From NCBI GenBank assembly GCA_030247675.1, contig JAOTRX010000003.1, positions 1-64,000 on the forward strand: DNA of 64,000 nucleotides. The letters run 5' to 3'. This document shows, one piece after another, positions 1 to 8,900 of the stretch; the first letter of the stretch is position 1, and each line of letters opens with the position of its first letter. The translations under genes were made by a program, and so were the position numbers. This DNA comes from Desulforhopalus sp. (GTDB lineage Bacteria > Desulfobacterota > Desulfobulbia > Desulfobulbales > Desulfocapsaceae). The notes beneath the pieces were generated by a model. It was not told where the DNA came from and ran no database searches. It was given only the letters and a program-made list of their open reading frames with translations.

Positions 1-594
1 CAGCGGCAACAGCAGGAAGTCCAGCAGGTCCGGCAAAAGCAGGAAAGACAGCGCCAGCAGGAGGAAGATGGGCAGCGCCAGCAGGCTGAGGAACTGAAGC
101 AGCGGCAGCAACAGGATGATAAGCGACGCCGGGAACAGGAGGTACAGCGGCAACAGCAGGAAGTCCAGCAGGTCCGGCAAAAGCAGGAAAGACAGCGTCA
201 GCAGGAGGAAGATGGGCAGCGCCAGCAGGCTGAGGAGCTGAAGCAGCGGCAGCAACAGGATGATAAGCGACGCCGGGAACAGGAGGTACAGCGGCAACAG
301 CAGGAAGCTCAACAAATCCGGCAAAAGCAGGAAAGGCAACGCCAGCAGGTGGAAGAAGCGCAGCGCCAGCAGGCCCAAGAGCTGAAGCAGCGGCAGCGCC
401 AGGAAGATCAGCGCCGTAAGGAGCAAGAGGTACAGCGGCAGCAGCAGGAGCAGCAGGTTCGGCAAAGGCCGGATAAGCAGCGCCAGCAGCAGGAGGCGGC
501 GGAGAATCAAGCCCAGCAGGAAGCAGCAAAGAAAAAGAGGAAAAAGCAGTTAGAGGAAGAGAGGCTCTTGGAGCAACAGGGAGAGCGAAAATAG
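1..594 (+). CDS. Gln/Arg/Glu-rich tandem-repeat coiled-coil protein (3' part)
   Basis: The reading frame is open from the first base of the window to a TAG at 592-594, so the start lies upstream. The visible 197 residues are almost only Q, R, E, K and D with no hydrophobic stretch. They are built from 48-residue units (144 bp), which predicts a long charged coiled coil or a disordered rod. The end is strongly basic (KKKRKKQLEEER). No catalytic domain is visible and the missing N-terminus could hold a signal peptide or anchor. Pal starts 166 bp downstream on the same strand. A TolA-like role is conceivable because TolA also has a long charged helix, but no TolA C-terminal domain follows, so the function stays unassigned. 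Confidence 0.7.
   Translation, partial: QRQQQEVQQVRQKQERQRQQEEDGQRQQAEELKQRQQQDDKRRREQEVQRQQQEVQQVRQKQERQRQQEEDGQRQQAEELKQRQQQDDKRRREQEVQRQQQEAQQIRQKQERQRQQVEEAQRQQAQELKQRQRQEDQRRKEQEVQRQQQEQQVRQRPDKQRQQQEAAENQAQQEAAKKKRKKQLEEERLLEQQGERK
1..594 (+). repeat. 144-bp in-frame tandem repeat
   Basis: Units begin at 1, 145, 289 and 433, each opening with CAGCGGCA. Units 1 and 2 differ at only a few bases, unit 3 is more diverged, and unit 4 is degenerate and runs into the unique C-terminal tail. The period is exactly 48 codons, so changes in copy number keep the reading frame. Confidence 0.9.
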
Positions 595-760
595 GTTTGG
601 CAACCGGCAGCGGCGGAACGCTGGGAGGTAAGCGCCTTTTTCCTGACGTTTCTACTTGACCTCTCTACGAATACGACTAAAGTAGAAGCCATTTGCTATA
701 GCCGTTGGCAGCCGCAACCCAATCATCTACCTACACAATATTTTTGCAACAGGAGTTCCC

Positions 761-1363
761 ATGAATAAAAGAATTATTACGAACCTCGCCCTGTCGGCAC
801 TTATGGTATCCTTTGTTTTCTTAGGCGCCGGTTGCGGCAAGAAAACAGTAATTCCACCGGAGGGTACCGGTGGCGATGCCGATGGCAAAAACATCAAATA
901 TCCCATGGCGGAGGGTGGCTTTTCCCAGGATAACCTGCCGCGGGTCGGCACCCTTGATGACAAAAACGCCCCTCTCGGCAGCTATGCCGATCAACAGTCC
1001 GATGAATTCAAGCGGTTACATGGACGCTGTTCCGAGGGCCTCTTCCCCATATACTTTGACTTCGATCAGGCTGGGGTTCGTGGGGATATGGAGTCGGTAG
1101 TGAACCGCGATGCTGAATATATCAAGTCTCATCCCGGTATCCGGGTGACCATTGAGGGCAATACCGATGACAGGGGTACCAACGAATACAACATGGCCTT
1201 GGGTGAGAGAAGGGCACTCAACGTGCAAAAGAAGCTCGTAATTCTGGGCATTGATGCACGCAATCTGCAGACCTTATCATATGGCGAGGAAAGACCGCTG
1301 TTCATTGGCCAGGATGAAAATGCCTACAGCGGCAACCGGCGTGTCGATCTGATAGCAAAGTAG
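761..1363 (+). CDS. pal: Peptidoglycan-associated lipoprotein (OmpA-like)
   Basis: This 200-residue lipoprotein anchors the outer membrane to peptidoglycan as part of the Tol-Pal system. The N-terminus has two Lys/Arg, a hydrophobic stretch and the lipobox LGAGC, so Cys25 would be lipidated. Residues about 90-200 form an OmpA-like domain with the IYFDFD strand, the TDDRGTNEYNMALGERRA peptidoglycan-binding segment and a terminal NRRVDL. The start ATG has CAGGAG just upstream. No tolB or tolQRA is in the window. The downstream gene cmk converges on it. The family call is firm; the name pal rather than another OmpA lipoprotein rests on size and motif match. Confidence 0.85.
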   Translation: MNKRIITNLALSALMVSFVFLGAGCGKKTVIPPEGTGGDADGKNIKYPMAEGGFSQDNLPRVGTLDDKNAPLGSYADQQSDEFKRLHGRCSEGLFPIYFDFDQAGVRGDMESVVNRDAEYIKSHPGIRVTIEGNTDDRGTNEYNMALGERRALNVQKKLVILGIDARNLQTLSYGEERPLFIGQDENAYSGNRRVDLIAK

Positions 1364-1375
1364 TATTCTGTGAAA

Positions 1376-1406
1376 GGTCCGGCCCTGTCTCCTGTCGGGG
1401 CCGGAT
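1376..1406. terminator. Hairpin between convergent pal and cmk
   Basis: TCCGGCCC and GGGCCGGA form an 8-bp GC stem with a loop of about 12 nt between the two convergent stop codons. There is no long T tract, so it is a probable rather than certain bidirectional terminator. Confidence 0.5.
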
Positions 1407-2096
1407 CTATTGTCCCCTCTTTCTCGCGACTTCTTCGAGAATTTTCCGTACCACGGTTTCAAGATTGATCTCTGTCGTGTCGATCAAAACAGCGTCGTCC
1501 GCCTTTTTCAGCGGGGCTACGGCTCGGTTTTGGTCATTATTGTCACGCTCACGAGTCAGGGCCAAAATCTCCTGGAGATTTGCAGTAACACCGTTTCTGG
1601 CCAGCTGGGCGACACGTCTTCTCGCCCTTTCCTCGGGTTTTGCGTCAAGGAAGAACTTATATGCGGCGTTCGGGAAAATGACCGTCCCGGTATCCCTGCC
1701 TTCGGCAACAATCCTGCCTTTGGTTCCATAGGCCTTTTGTATTTCGGAGAGAATGTCCCTGATTATCGGCAAGGCGGAAACCCGGGATGCGAGCATGGCC
1801 ATTTCCGGCGTGCGGATGATCTGACTGACATTTTCACCATTAACAAAGACCCCGACATCACTCATCTCATCGGCCGCGGGCTGGAGCTCCAAGACGAAGG
1901 TTGTCATAGCTGCGGCAATGGCCTTATTGTTGTCGAGAGCCACGGCGTGGCGATCCAGATACCAGCCAACCGCCCGGTACATCGCTCCGGTGTCCAGATA
2001 GGCAAAACCCGTTGCTGCTGCCACCTTCCTGCTCACTGTCGATTTGCCAACCCCGGAAGGGCCGTCGATAGTAATGATTTCTATTTTTTCAGACAT
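1407..2096 (-). CDS. cmk: Cytidylate kinase
   Basis: Phosphorylates CMP/dCMP to the diphosphates in the cytoplasm. The 229-residue protein opens with the P-loop GPSGVGKST, followed by YLDTGAMYR and the EGRDTGTVIFP segment typical of Cmk. A lid-like Arg-rich stretch (EERARRR) follows near residue 160. Length matches the family. The ATG lies inside the last codons of hisC (8-bp overlap), so the two genes are translationally coupled. It is the last gene of the gatC-gatA-hisC-cmk run. Confidence 0.95.
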   Translation of the reverse strand: MSEKIEIITIDGPSGVGKSTVSRKVAAATGFAYLDTGAMYRAVGWYLDRHAVALDNNKAIAAAMTTFVLELQPAADEMSDVGVFVNGENVSQIIRTPEMAMLASRVSALPIIRDILSEIQKAYGTKGRIVAEGRDTGTVIFPNAAYKFFLDAKPEERARRRVAQLARNGVTANLQEILALTRERDNNDQNRAVAPLKKADDAVLIDTTEINLETVVRKILEEVARKRGQ

Positions 2097-3201
2097 AGTT
2101 CAGCTCAACAAGACAGTCAGCCAGCGATCCGAGAAACCTCTTGTTCTCCTCTTCAGTGCCGACGGAAATCCGGATAAAATTGGTGAAACCATAGGCCCCC
2201 ATCGGGCGGATAATGACGCCCTTGGCCAGCATGGCATGGTACAGGAGATCGGCATCGCCATGCACATCTATGAGAAAGAAGTTGGTCTGGGATGGATAAC
2301 TTGTGCAACCCAGCTTATCTACCTCCTGTCTCAGGAAATTGAGGGCATCGGCGGTAAGGCGGAGGGTTCGTTCGTAGTATTCCTCATCCGCCAGGGCGGC
2401 AAGGGCACCGACCTGGGCCATTTGATTGATATTAAAGGGTTGCCGGACTTTTTGCAGGGTTGCGGCAATGCCCCTGGCCATTATCGCATAGCCGATTCTC
2501 AGTCCGGCCAGGCCATAGACCTTTGAAAAAGTGCGTAAAAAGACCACTGGGCAGCGGCCGGCAATATTGCGGACAAGGGAGTAGATATCCACTCGCTGCT
2601 GTTTGTCGGTATAATCGATATATGCCTCATCAAGGACAACGATTGTCGTCTCCGGGATATCGCTGAGAAACTGATACAACTCGACCGGGGGAATGATCGT
2701 TCCGGTCGGATTATTTGGATTATCGAGAAAAATAAGCCGCGTCTTGTCAGAAACCCTATCCTTTATCGAGGGCAGATCGTGGCGCATATCTTTGAGCGGT
2801 ACGACGGAGTTTATCCCACCCCGAATCTGCACGAATTTGTGGTACATCAAGAAGGACGGATGACTGGTGATGACCTCATCCCCTTCCTGGATCAAGGCCT
2901 TCACCAGAAAATCAATAATTTCATTAGAACCGTTACCGAGGATGATCTCGGTAGTGTCCACTCCCAGCTTTTCGGCGAGGGCCCTGGTTAAACTGTAGCA
3001 TGCGGCGTCCGGATACCGGTGTACATTCAGCAATTCAGAACGCATGGCCCGTACCGCCTTCGGTGATGGACCCCAGGGATTCTCATTTGAAGCAAGCTTG
3101 ATCGAACCGGTTATCCCGTACTCCCGTTCCAACTCGTCAATGGGTTTGCCGGGAGGGTAGGGGATAATTGTCCGGATACATTCCGGGATGGTAATTTTCA
3201 A
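2089..3201 (-). CDS. hisC: Histidinol-phosphate aminotransferase
   Basis: A PLP-dependent class I/II aminotransferase of 370 residues that converts imidazole acetol phosphate and glutamate to histidinol phosphate in histidine synthesis. SNENPWGPSP near residue 38, LDEAYIDY, and the PLP lysine in RTFSKVYGLAGLR are the usual HisC marks. The start is TTG with AGGAG seven bases before it; no better ATG is near the N-terminus. It begins 8 bp after gatA and its end overlaps cmk. HisC homologues can also act on aromatic amino acids, so substrate breadth cannot be judged here. Confidence 0.92.
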   Translation of the reverse strand: MKITIPECIRTIIPYPPGKPIDELEREYGITGSIKLASNENPWGPSPKAVRAMRSELLNVHRYPDAACYSLTRALAEKLGVDTTEIILGNGSNEIIDFLVKALIQEGDEVITSHPSFLMYHKFVQIRGGINSVVPLKDMRHDLPSIKDRVSDKTRLIFLDNPNNPTGTIIPPVELYQFLSDIPETTIVVLDEAYIDYTDKQQRVDIYSLVRNIAGRCPVVFLRTFSKVYGLAGLRIGYAIMARGIAATLQKVRQPFNINQMAQVGALAALADEEYYERTLRLTADALNFLRQEVDKLGCTSYPSQTNFFLIDVHGDADLLYHAMLAKGVIIRPMGAYGFTNFIRISVGTEEENKRFLGSLADCLVELNYV

Positions 3202-3209
3202 TATGGCTC

Positions 3210-4667
3210 CTAAAGGTCCAGATCTCTTTTCCCGAGTTGCAGTGCCTGTTCAAGGTTGAAGCCGACTTTCAGCAGCACCTCCTCCTGAAAATGTGCTCCC
3301 TGCAACTGAACGCCAACCGGCAGGCCTGCCTCGGTGAAACCGCCGGGGACGGACATTCCCGGAATACCTGCAAGATTTGCGGAAAGTGTCAATATATCAG
3401 AGAGATAAACGGACAGTGGGTCATCCGCGTTCTCGCCCATGGGCCAGGCCGGCGTGGGAGTGACCGGCGAGACGAGGACATCACAGGCCGCAAAGGCCTT
3501 TTTAAAATCATTGAGAATGAGGGTTCGTACCTGCGATGCCTTCTTATAATAGGCATCATAATAGCCGGATGAAAGGGCATAGGTGCCGATGAGAATCCGC
3601 CGTTTCACCTCCGGGCCGAAGCCTTTGGAGCGGGAGCCCTTGTACATCTCAAGGAGGGTCTCGGCTTGTTTGTCACGGAAGCCATAATGCACGCCATCGT
3701 ATCTCGCCAGGTTGGAACTGGCCTCGGAAGGCGCAATCAAGTAGTACACCGCGACGCAATATTCGGTGTGCGGCAAGGTAACCTCGACGATCTCCGCACC
3801 CCGATCCTTCAGGACCGCTATGCTGTTTTGCACAATGGCATGTACCTCGGCATTCAGTCCCTTTGTGAAATATTCCCGGGGAACACCGACCCTGAGACCT
3901 TTCAGGCCCTCAACGAGGTAGGCGGAATAATCAGGCACCGGTTGCTGCACCGAGGTGGAGTCCATCGGGTCATAGCCGCTGATCACATTCATCATCAGTG
4001 CGCAGTCGGCGACGCTTCGGCAAAGCGGGCCGACTTGATCAAGGGATGAGGCAAAGGCGGTCAAGCCATAGCGGGACACCCGGCCATAGGTTGGTTTCAT
4101 GCCGACGATGCCGCACAGTGAGGCCGGTTGGCGGACCGATCCCCCCGTGTCGGAACCAAGGGAGGCAAAACACTCGCAGGACGCGACACCAACCGCCGAA
4201 CCGCCCGATGATCCGCCGGCAACATAGCCTTTTTTCCAAGGGTTACGGGGTACGCCAAAGGCACAGGTTTCGGAGGTCGAGCCCATGGCGAATTCGTCCA
4301 TGGTTGCCTTGCCAAGGATCACGGCTCCGGCATTCCGTACCTTCTCGACGACCGTAGCATCGTAGGGGGCGATATAATTCTCGAGAATCTTCGAACCGCA
4401 GGTCATCCTCTGGCCCTTGGTGGCGAGGAGGTCCTTGATGGACACGGGGATGCCGCAGAGCAATCCGGCCGAACCTTCCTGGCGCATTGCATCAGCGGCT
4501 GCCGCCTGCCTGAGCGCACCCTCACTGTCAACGGTGACAAAGGCGTGCAGGTCCTGATCAACTTCCGCGATTCTGGCCAGACAGCTTTCGGTGAGGGCAA
4601 CGGCGGTGAGGTCACCCTTGTTCATTGCTGCGCAGGCCTCGGTAATGGTCAACTGATACGGCTTCAT
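3210..4667 (-). CDS. gatA: Asp-tRNA(Asn)/Glu-tRNA(Gln) amidotransferase subunit A
   Basis: Glutaminase subunit of GatCAB, which amidates mischarged Glu-tRNA(Gln) and Asp-tRNA(Asn). The amidase-signature residues are all present: Lys in PVSIKDLL, the GGSSGGSA loop, and the Ser in GSDTGGSVRQPA. At 485 residues it is of normal size. I start it at the ATG at 4667, which has GAGG six bases upstream; an in-frame TTG at 4679 would add four residues. gatC lies upstream across an 80-bp gap holding a hairpin. gatB is not in the window. Confidence 0.95.
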   Translation of the reverse strand: MKPYQLTITEACAAMNKGDLTAVALTESCLARIAEVDQDLHAFVTVDSEGALRQAAAADAMRQEGSAGLLCGIPVSIKDLLATKGQRMTCGSKILENYIAPYDATVVEKVRNAGAVILGKATMDEFAMGSTSETCAFGVPRNPWKKGYVAGGSSGGSAVGVASCECFASLGSDTGGSVRQPASLCGIVGMKPTYGRVSRYGLTAFASSLDQVGPLCRSVADCALMMNVISGYDPMDSTSVQQPVPDYSAYLVEGLKGLRVGVPREYFTKGLNAEVHAIVQNSIAVLKDRGAEIVEVTLPHTEYCVAVYYLIAPSEASSNLARYDGVHYGFRDKQAETLLEMYKGSRSKGFGPEVKRRILIGTYALSSGYYDAYYKKASQVRTLILNDFKKAFAACDVLVSPVTPTPAWPMGENADDPLSVYLSDILTLSANLAGIPGMSVPGGFTEAGLPVGVQLQGAHFQEEVLLKVGFNLEQALQLGKRDLDL

Positions 4668-4679
4668 ACAAAACCTCAA

Positions 4680-4708
4680 AAAGCAGGGAACTGATTGCCC
4701 CCTGCTTT
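4680..4708 (-). terminator. Attenuator-like hairpin between gatC and gatA
   Basis: AAAGCAGGG and CCCTGCTTT form a 9-bp stem. On the transcribed strand the second arm runs into TTTTTGAGG, so the T run of a potential intrinsic terminator abuts the gatA ribosome-binding site. It could lower gatA expression relative to gatC, or occlude translation. Confidence 0.5.
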
Positions 4709-4747
4709 GGTAAAGAAAAAAACGTAGTTAATATAGCTCAATCAATA

Positions 4748-5032
4748 CTAAATAATTCTGGGGACGAGGAAAGTTTCGCCATCGTGTTGCGGGGCATTCA
4801 TCAGGGCATCATTACGTGACAAGGATTCCTTGACAATGTCCTCACGAAAGGCGTTACAGACGGAGAAAACGTGTGATGTCGGCACAACCGCACTGGTATC
4901 CAGCTCGTCGAGTTTGTCAACATAGGAAAGAATGTTGTCCAGCTGGCCGGTCATTTGCTCGAGTTCTTCTTCGGTCAAGGTAAGCCTCGCCAGGTGGGCG
5001 ACATGCTCAACCTGTTCTTTCGATATTTTCAT
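4748..5032 (-). CDS. gatC: Asp-tRNA(Asn)/Glu-tRNA(Gln) amidotransferase subunit C
   Basis: A 94-residue GatC, the small scaffold that wraps GatA and GatB. The start MKISKEQVEHVAHLARLTL and the later DNILSYVDKLDELDT and SHVFS segments are family hallmarks. It precedes gatA on the same strand and follows the HD-GYP regulator by 20 bp, so all may share a transcript. Confidence 0.95.
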   Translation of the reverse strand: MKISKEQVEHVAHLARLTLTEEELEQMTGQLDNILSYVDKLDELDTSAVVPTSHVFSVCNAFREDIVKESLSRNDALMNAPQHDGETFLVPRII

Positions 5033-5052
5033 TGCTATACACTCTTTGAAAA

Positions 5053-6165
5053 TTAGGAATTGTGGTTTTTTTGAAAGGCCTTTTCCAGATATTCTTCCGA
5101 GAAGACACTCTTGGTAGGGGTGTAATCGGCAATACTCCTGGAAAAATATTCAACTATCTGTGGTTCAAACTGGCTTCCCGAGCAGCGGAAAAGCTCGGCA
5201 ACCGCCTGCTCCATAGTCATGTTTTTGCGGTAGTTACGCCGCGAGGTCATGGCATCATAGCTGTCGACGACAATCAGGATCTTGGTCAGATCGTCGAGCT
5301 GGTCACCGGTGAGGCCGTCCGGGTAGCCCTTGCCATCCATGCGTTCGTGATGATGACGGATGATGAACTGCTCTTTTTTCATAAAGCCCAGGGGCTGGAT
5401 GATGTTGGCGCCGACACTCGGATGCTTGCGGATCAGGACCCATTCTTCGTCGGTCAACTTGCCCGGTTTTTGAATACAGGAAAGATCGATAACCAGCTTG
5501 CCAATATCGTGAAATTGTGAGGCCCGTCTGAGGATGAGGATCTCACTCTCGCTCAGGCCCATGGCCTTGCCAAGCATCAGGGCATATTCGGTTACCCGCA
5601 TGGTGTGGCCGGCGGTGTAATAATCCTTTTCCTCCATGGCGTTCTGCAGGCTGCTCATCAGCTGGACCGTGGCATTCTCCAGACTATTGCTATAGGAGAG
5701 GAGGAGTTTATTCTGTTCTTCCAGCTGCTTGGCCTTAATCTGGATGTCGTCTTCCAGGGCAGCTTTATACTGTCTTTCCTTGAGTACGTAACTTCTTTTT
5801 TCAATGGCCCGGCGGATTTTTACGTTAAAGATATCTAAGTCTTCAATGGGCTTGGTCAAAAAATCATAAGCCCCGAGATTGATGGCCTTTACCGCGTAGT
5901 CCATGGAACCGGCGCCGGTGAGGAAGAGGACCGGAACCTCATAGTTGAGTTCATTGAGCCGATCCATGGTTTCAAAGCCGTCCATGTCGGGCATATTGAT
6001 GTCGAGGATTATGACATCATAACTGTCATCGACGGCGGCCAGGACCCCCATCCCGTCGGCCGCGGTGTCGACCTGATGACCGAACATCTCCAATATTTTC
6101 GATACGGTGGTGCGCACCATCGCATCGTCATCGGCGATTAATATTTTGGTGGAACCTTTGTTCAA
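5053..6165 (-). CDS. Response regulator with HD-GYP phosphodiesterase domain
   Basis: A 370-residue RpfG-type protein. Residues about 8-120 form a receiver with the acidic pair DDD near the start, the phospho-acceptor Asp in IILDINMPDMDG and Lys in TKPI. A coiled linker (about 125-180) leads to an HD-GYP domain with HDIGKL and the HHERMDGKGYP signature, so it should hydrolyse cyclic di-GMP. No histidine kinase is adjacent; the 190 bp before its start hold no gene. It begins 20 bp upstream of gatC, an unexpected partner. Confidence 0.92.
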   Translation of the reverse strand: MNKGSTKILIADDDAMVRTTVSKILEMFGHQVDTAADGMGVLAAVDDSYDVIILDINMPDMDGFETMDRLNELNYEVPVLFLTGAGSMDYAVKAINLGAYDFLTKPIEDLDIFNVKIRRAIEKRSYVLKERQYKAALEDDIQIKAKQLEEQNKLLLSYSNSLENATVQLMSSLQNAMEEKDYYTAGHTMRVTEYALMLGKAMGLSESEILILRRASQFHDIGKLVIDLSCIQKPGKLTDEEWVLIRKHPSVGANIIQPLGFMKKEQFIIRHHHERMDGKGYPDGLTGDQLDDLTKILIVVDSYDAMTSRRNYRKNMTMEQAVAELFRCSGSQFEPQIVEYFSRSIADYTPTKSVFSEEYLEKAFQKNHNS

Positions 6166-6355
6166 AACAGTATCTCCATTTAGTCGCCACGTGCCAGGAT
6201 TTATTTAGACTGTACATTTTTACAAATCATTTTGCAACTTCCCACACTTTTTTATACCGGGCCTGCAAGGCTCTGGAAATCATGGTGCAGGGCTTCTGGG
6301 CAAGGTGATTTCAAGGCGGTAATTTGGGGTGGAATGTATGCCTTGTGGGGTAGTG

Positions 6356-7405
6356 CTAGAGGAGTCGACGAAAGGAAGATGCCTTGATGACGGCGACGAC
6401 CTCACTGCCGACGGTAAGATCCAGCTCGCGCACTGATTCCGGGACGATCTGGGCGATCAGCCGCTTCTCGCCGCAGGCCAGTTCGACGCCCACCCGGTTG
6501 TTTACGCCAAAGATATCGACCACCCGGCAGGCCAGGAGATTGCGGGCACTGGTCGCCTCCGGATGTCGCTTGAAGAGGACGATATCGCGGGCGTCCAGTT
6601 CGAAAAGGTTTTCGGTACCTTCGCCTTTTTCAGTCAGAATCAGCCGGTTATCGCCCCATTGGTAGGCATGCAGATCCCCGGCCATCGACGGCCTGCCAAG
6701 ATTGAGCATGTTGAGGTAGCCACCCGTTTCCATGCTGTTGCGAGCAAGCATCTCGGTGCTGAGAGCTGCCTGCAACTTGCCCTGGCGAAAGGTCAGCACC
6801 TCATCGGTCATCAGGCGCATCTCCCGCAGGGAGTGGCTGATAAAGAGAAGGGGAATGGCAAACTCGGCAAAGGCCTTTCGCAGGTAGGGGATAATCTGGT
6901 ATTTCAGCTCTTCGTCGAGGCCGGTGAGCGGCTCGTCCATGAGAATCAACCGCGGACAGGCAAGGAGGGTACGCCCCAGTGCCACCCGCTGGCGTTCGCC
7001 ACCGGAGAGTCTCCCGACACTGCGCAGAAGGAGGTGATCGAGGTTCAGGACATCGATCAGGGTCTCGGTGTCAATGCGCCGTTCTGAGGCCTTGGTCCGC
7101 TTCCAGCCATAAAAAAGATTGGCCCGGACATCCATGTGGGGAAAGAGGTGGGCATGTTGAAATACCACGCCGATGCGCCGCTGTTCCGGCGCCATGTTTA
7201 TGCCGGCGGCACTGTCAAAGAGGGTGTCGCCGGCCAGACGGATGGTTCCGGAGTCGGGGGTAAGAAGACCGGCGAGGAGGTGCATCAGGGTGGATTTGCC
7301 GCTGCCGGAGGGACCGAAGATGCCGCAGCGTCCCGTAGAAAGCGAGAAGGCGGCGGAAAAGTGGAAGTCGCCGTGTTGTTTTTCTACCGAAACGTCAAGA
7401 TCCAT
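6356..7405 (-). CDS. modC: Molybdate ABC transporter ATP-binding protein
   Basis: ATPase of the molybdate importer, 349 residues. The ABC domain shows Walker A GPSGSGKST near residue 33, signature LSGGERQRVALGR, Walker B LILMDEP and a switch His in FISHS. The C-terminal part (about 280-349) is a MOP/TOBE domain that binds oxyanion. It starts 2 bp after modB. Gene order modE-modA-modB-modC on one strand makes the assignment secure. Confidence 0.95.
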   Translation of the reverse strand: MDLDVSVEKQHGDFHFSAAFSLSTGRCGIFGPSGSGKSTLMHLLAGLLTPDSGTIRLAGDTLFDSAAGINMAPEQRRIGVVFQHAHLFPHMDVRANLFYGWKRTKASERRIDTETLIDVLNLDHLLLRSVGRLSGGERQRVALGRTLLACPRLILMDEPLTGLDEELKYQIIPYLRKAFAEFAIPLLFISHSLREMRLMTDEVLTFRQGKLQAALSTEMLARNSMETGGYLNMLNLGRPSMAGDLHAYQWGDNRLILTEKGEGTENLFELDARDIVLFKRHPEATSARNLLACRVVDIFGVNNRVGVELACGEKRLIAQIVPESVRELDLTVGSEVVAVIKASSFRRLL

Positions 7406-7407
7406 CT

Positions 7408-8088
7408 CTATTTCCTCCTAAAATTGCGGTTGACCGTCTCGCTCAAGAGGAGAATGGCAAACGACAGGGCAATAGAGACCAGGCACAGATTCATGGCCAT
7501 CCGATCGCCACCCGGGGTGTTGGTATATTCATAAATGGCTAACGGGATGGTCTGGGTCACCTCTGGAATGTTGCCGGCGAGGAGGATCGTTGCACCGAAT
7601 TCGCCGAGGCTGCGGGCGAACATCAGGGTCATTCCGGCCAAGATCGCCCGACCGCAGAGTGGCAGGGTGATGGTAAAGAGAGCATCCCACCAGCCGGCAC
7701 CGAGGGTTCGTGCTGCCAGCAGACAATTTTCGTCGATACCTTCCAGGCCGAGACGAATGGCACGAACGAGGAGCGGAAAACCGACGACGGCAGAGGCAAT
7801 GATCGCCCCCGACAGGGTGAAAATGATCCTGAGATCGAGCTTCTGGAGAAGGGGGCCGAAGAAACCGTGCTGCCCGAGCAGCATGAGCAGCAGGTAGCCG
7901 ACCACCACCGGCGGCAGGACCAGGGGCAAATTGACCAGCCCTTCCACGAGGGCCTTGCCCGGTATCCGTGAAAACGCCAGGAAATAGGCAACGGCAAAAC
8001 CGAAAGGGGTGGCGATCAAAGTTGCGCTGCAGGCTACCTCAATCGACAGCCGGATGGCTTGCAGGTCTTGGGGTGACAGAATTTCCAT
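7408..8088 (-). CDS. modB: Molybdate ABC transporter permease
   Basis: Inner-membrane permease of 226 residues with about five to six hydrophobic helices. The EAA loop Glu-Asn-Cys-rich segment (GIDENCLLAARTLGAG) contacts ModC. The chosen ATG at 8088 gives a gap of 22 bp to modA; a longer frame extends upstream but would overlap modA by about 100 bp with a basic non-membrane leader, so I reject it. Confidence 0.95.
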   Translation of the reverse strand: MEILSPQDLQAIRLSIEVACSATLIATPFGFAVAYFLAFSRIPGKALVEGLVNLPLVLPPVVVGYLLLMLLGQHGFFGPLLQKLDLRIIFTLSGAIIASAVVGFPLLVRAIRLGLEGIDENCLLAARTLGAGWWDALFTITLPLCGRAILAGMTLMFARSLGEFGATILLAGNIPEVTQTIPLAIYEYTNTPGGDRMAMNLCLVSIALSFAILLLSETVNRNFRRK

Positions 8089-8110
8089 AGCTCGTGATAA
8101 TGGTTGTACC

Positions 8111-8872
8111 TTATTGAGGTTTCGTTTCGAATCCGTACTTCTCCAGGATGGATTTGCTTTCAGGGCCGGTGAGGTAGGTGAAGAAGGCCTTGGCCTCGGC
8201 ACGCGCAGCACCTCTATCGGTCATCATCATCGGATAGGCAATGCGGTCATGAAGGTTTGCCGGAATGGTGAGGAGGATCGCCGCATGTTCGGCGAGCAGG
8301 GCGTCGGTTCTGTAGACCATGGCGCCGTCGACCTCGCCGCGATCGGCGTAAAGCAGGGCCTGACGGACGTCTTGGGCCATTACCAGCTTCTTGTTGGTTT
8401 CGAGGGCCTCATAGATACCGGCGGCGCGCATCGCTTGCATTGCATAGGCACCGGCCGGAACGCTTGCCGGGCTGCCGATGGCGATGCGCTGTAGCCCCTG
8501 CAGATCGGCAAGGGAGCCTACTGCCAGGCCTTTTTTGCCGACGAACACCAGGCTGTTATAGGCAAGGATATGGTGCATTTCAGCCTTGCCTTTATCCTCC
8601 TGCAGCAGATAGTCGGTCCATTTCCCGTCGGCAGAGACGAACAGATCGGCCGGTGCGCCCTGGACAATCTGTTTGGCCAGTGCCCCGGATGCGCCAAAAT
8701 TGGTGACAACCACCGTGTCCGGCGCAGTCTGTTTAAAGCCGCTGATAATATCCCGGAAGGCATCTTTCAGGCTTGCCGCCGCCGACACGTGGATTTCCCC
8801 GGCATTGACTGACAGCGCGGCCAGGTGGATGAGAAGGAGAAGAGTAGCCAGGATAGCCATCGTTTTTTTCAT
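8111..8872 (-). CDS. modA: Molybdate ABC transporter substrate-binding protein
   Basis: Periplasmic oxyanion-binding protein of 253 residues. A Sec signal peptide with MKK start and cleavage near VNA-GEI is followed by HVSAAASLKDAF, which supplies the Ser residues that hold molybdate. Other family marks are NFGASGALAKQI and a Tyr in the MVYRTDA segment. It lies 28 bp downstream of modE and opens the transporter part of the operon. Confidence 0.95.
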   Translation of the reverse strand: MKKTMAILATLLLLIHLAALSVNAGEIHVSAAASLKDAFRDIISGFKQTAPDTVVVTNFGASGALAKQIVQGAPADLFVSADGKWTDYLLQEDKGKAEMHHILAYNSLVFVGKKGLAVGSLADLQGLQRIAIGSPASVPAGAYAMQAMRAAGIYEALETNKKLVMAQDVRQALLYADRGEVDGAMVYRTDALLAEHAAILLTIPANLHDRIAYPMMMTDRGAARAEAKAFFTYLTGPESKSILEKYGFETKPQ

Positions 8873-8900
8873 GAGATCGTCCTTTGGAAAGCTTGTTTTT

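Noticed and set aside
1..432. Regular repeats at the left edge considered as a CRISPR array
   Set aside because: Units are 144 bp, contiguous, without spacers, and lie in an open coding frame.
8089..8211. Longer modB start
   Set aside because: It would overlap modA by about 100 bp and add a basic, non-membrane leader.
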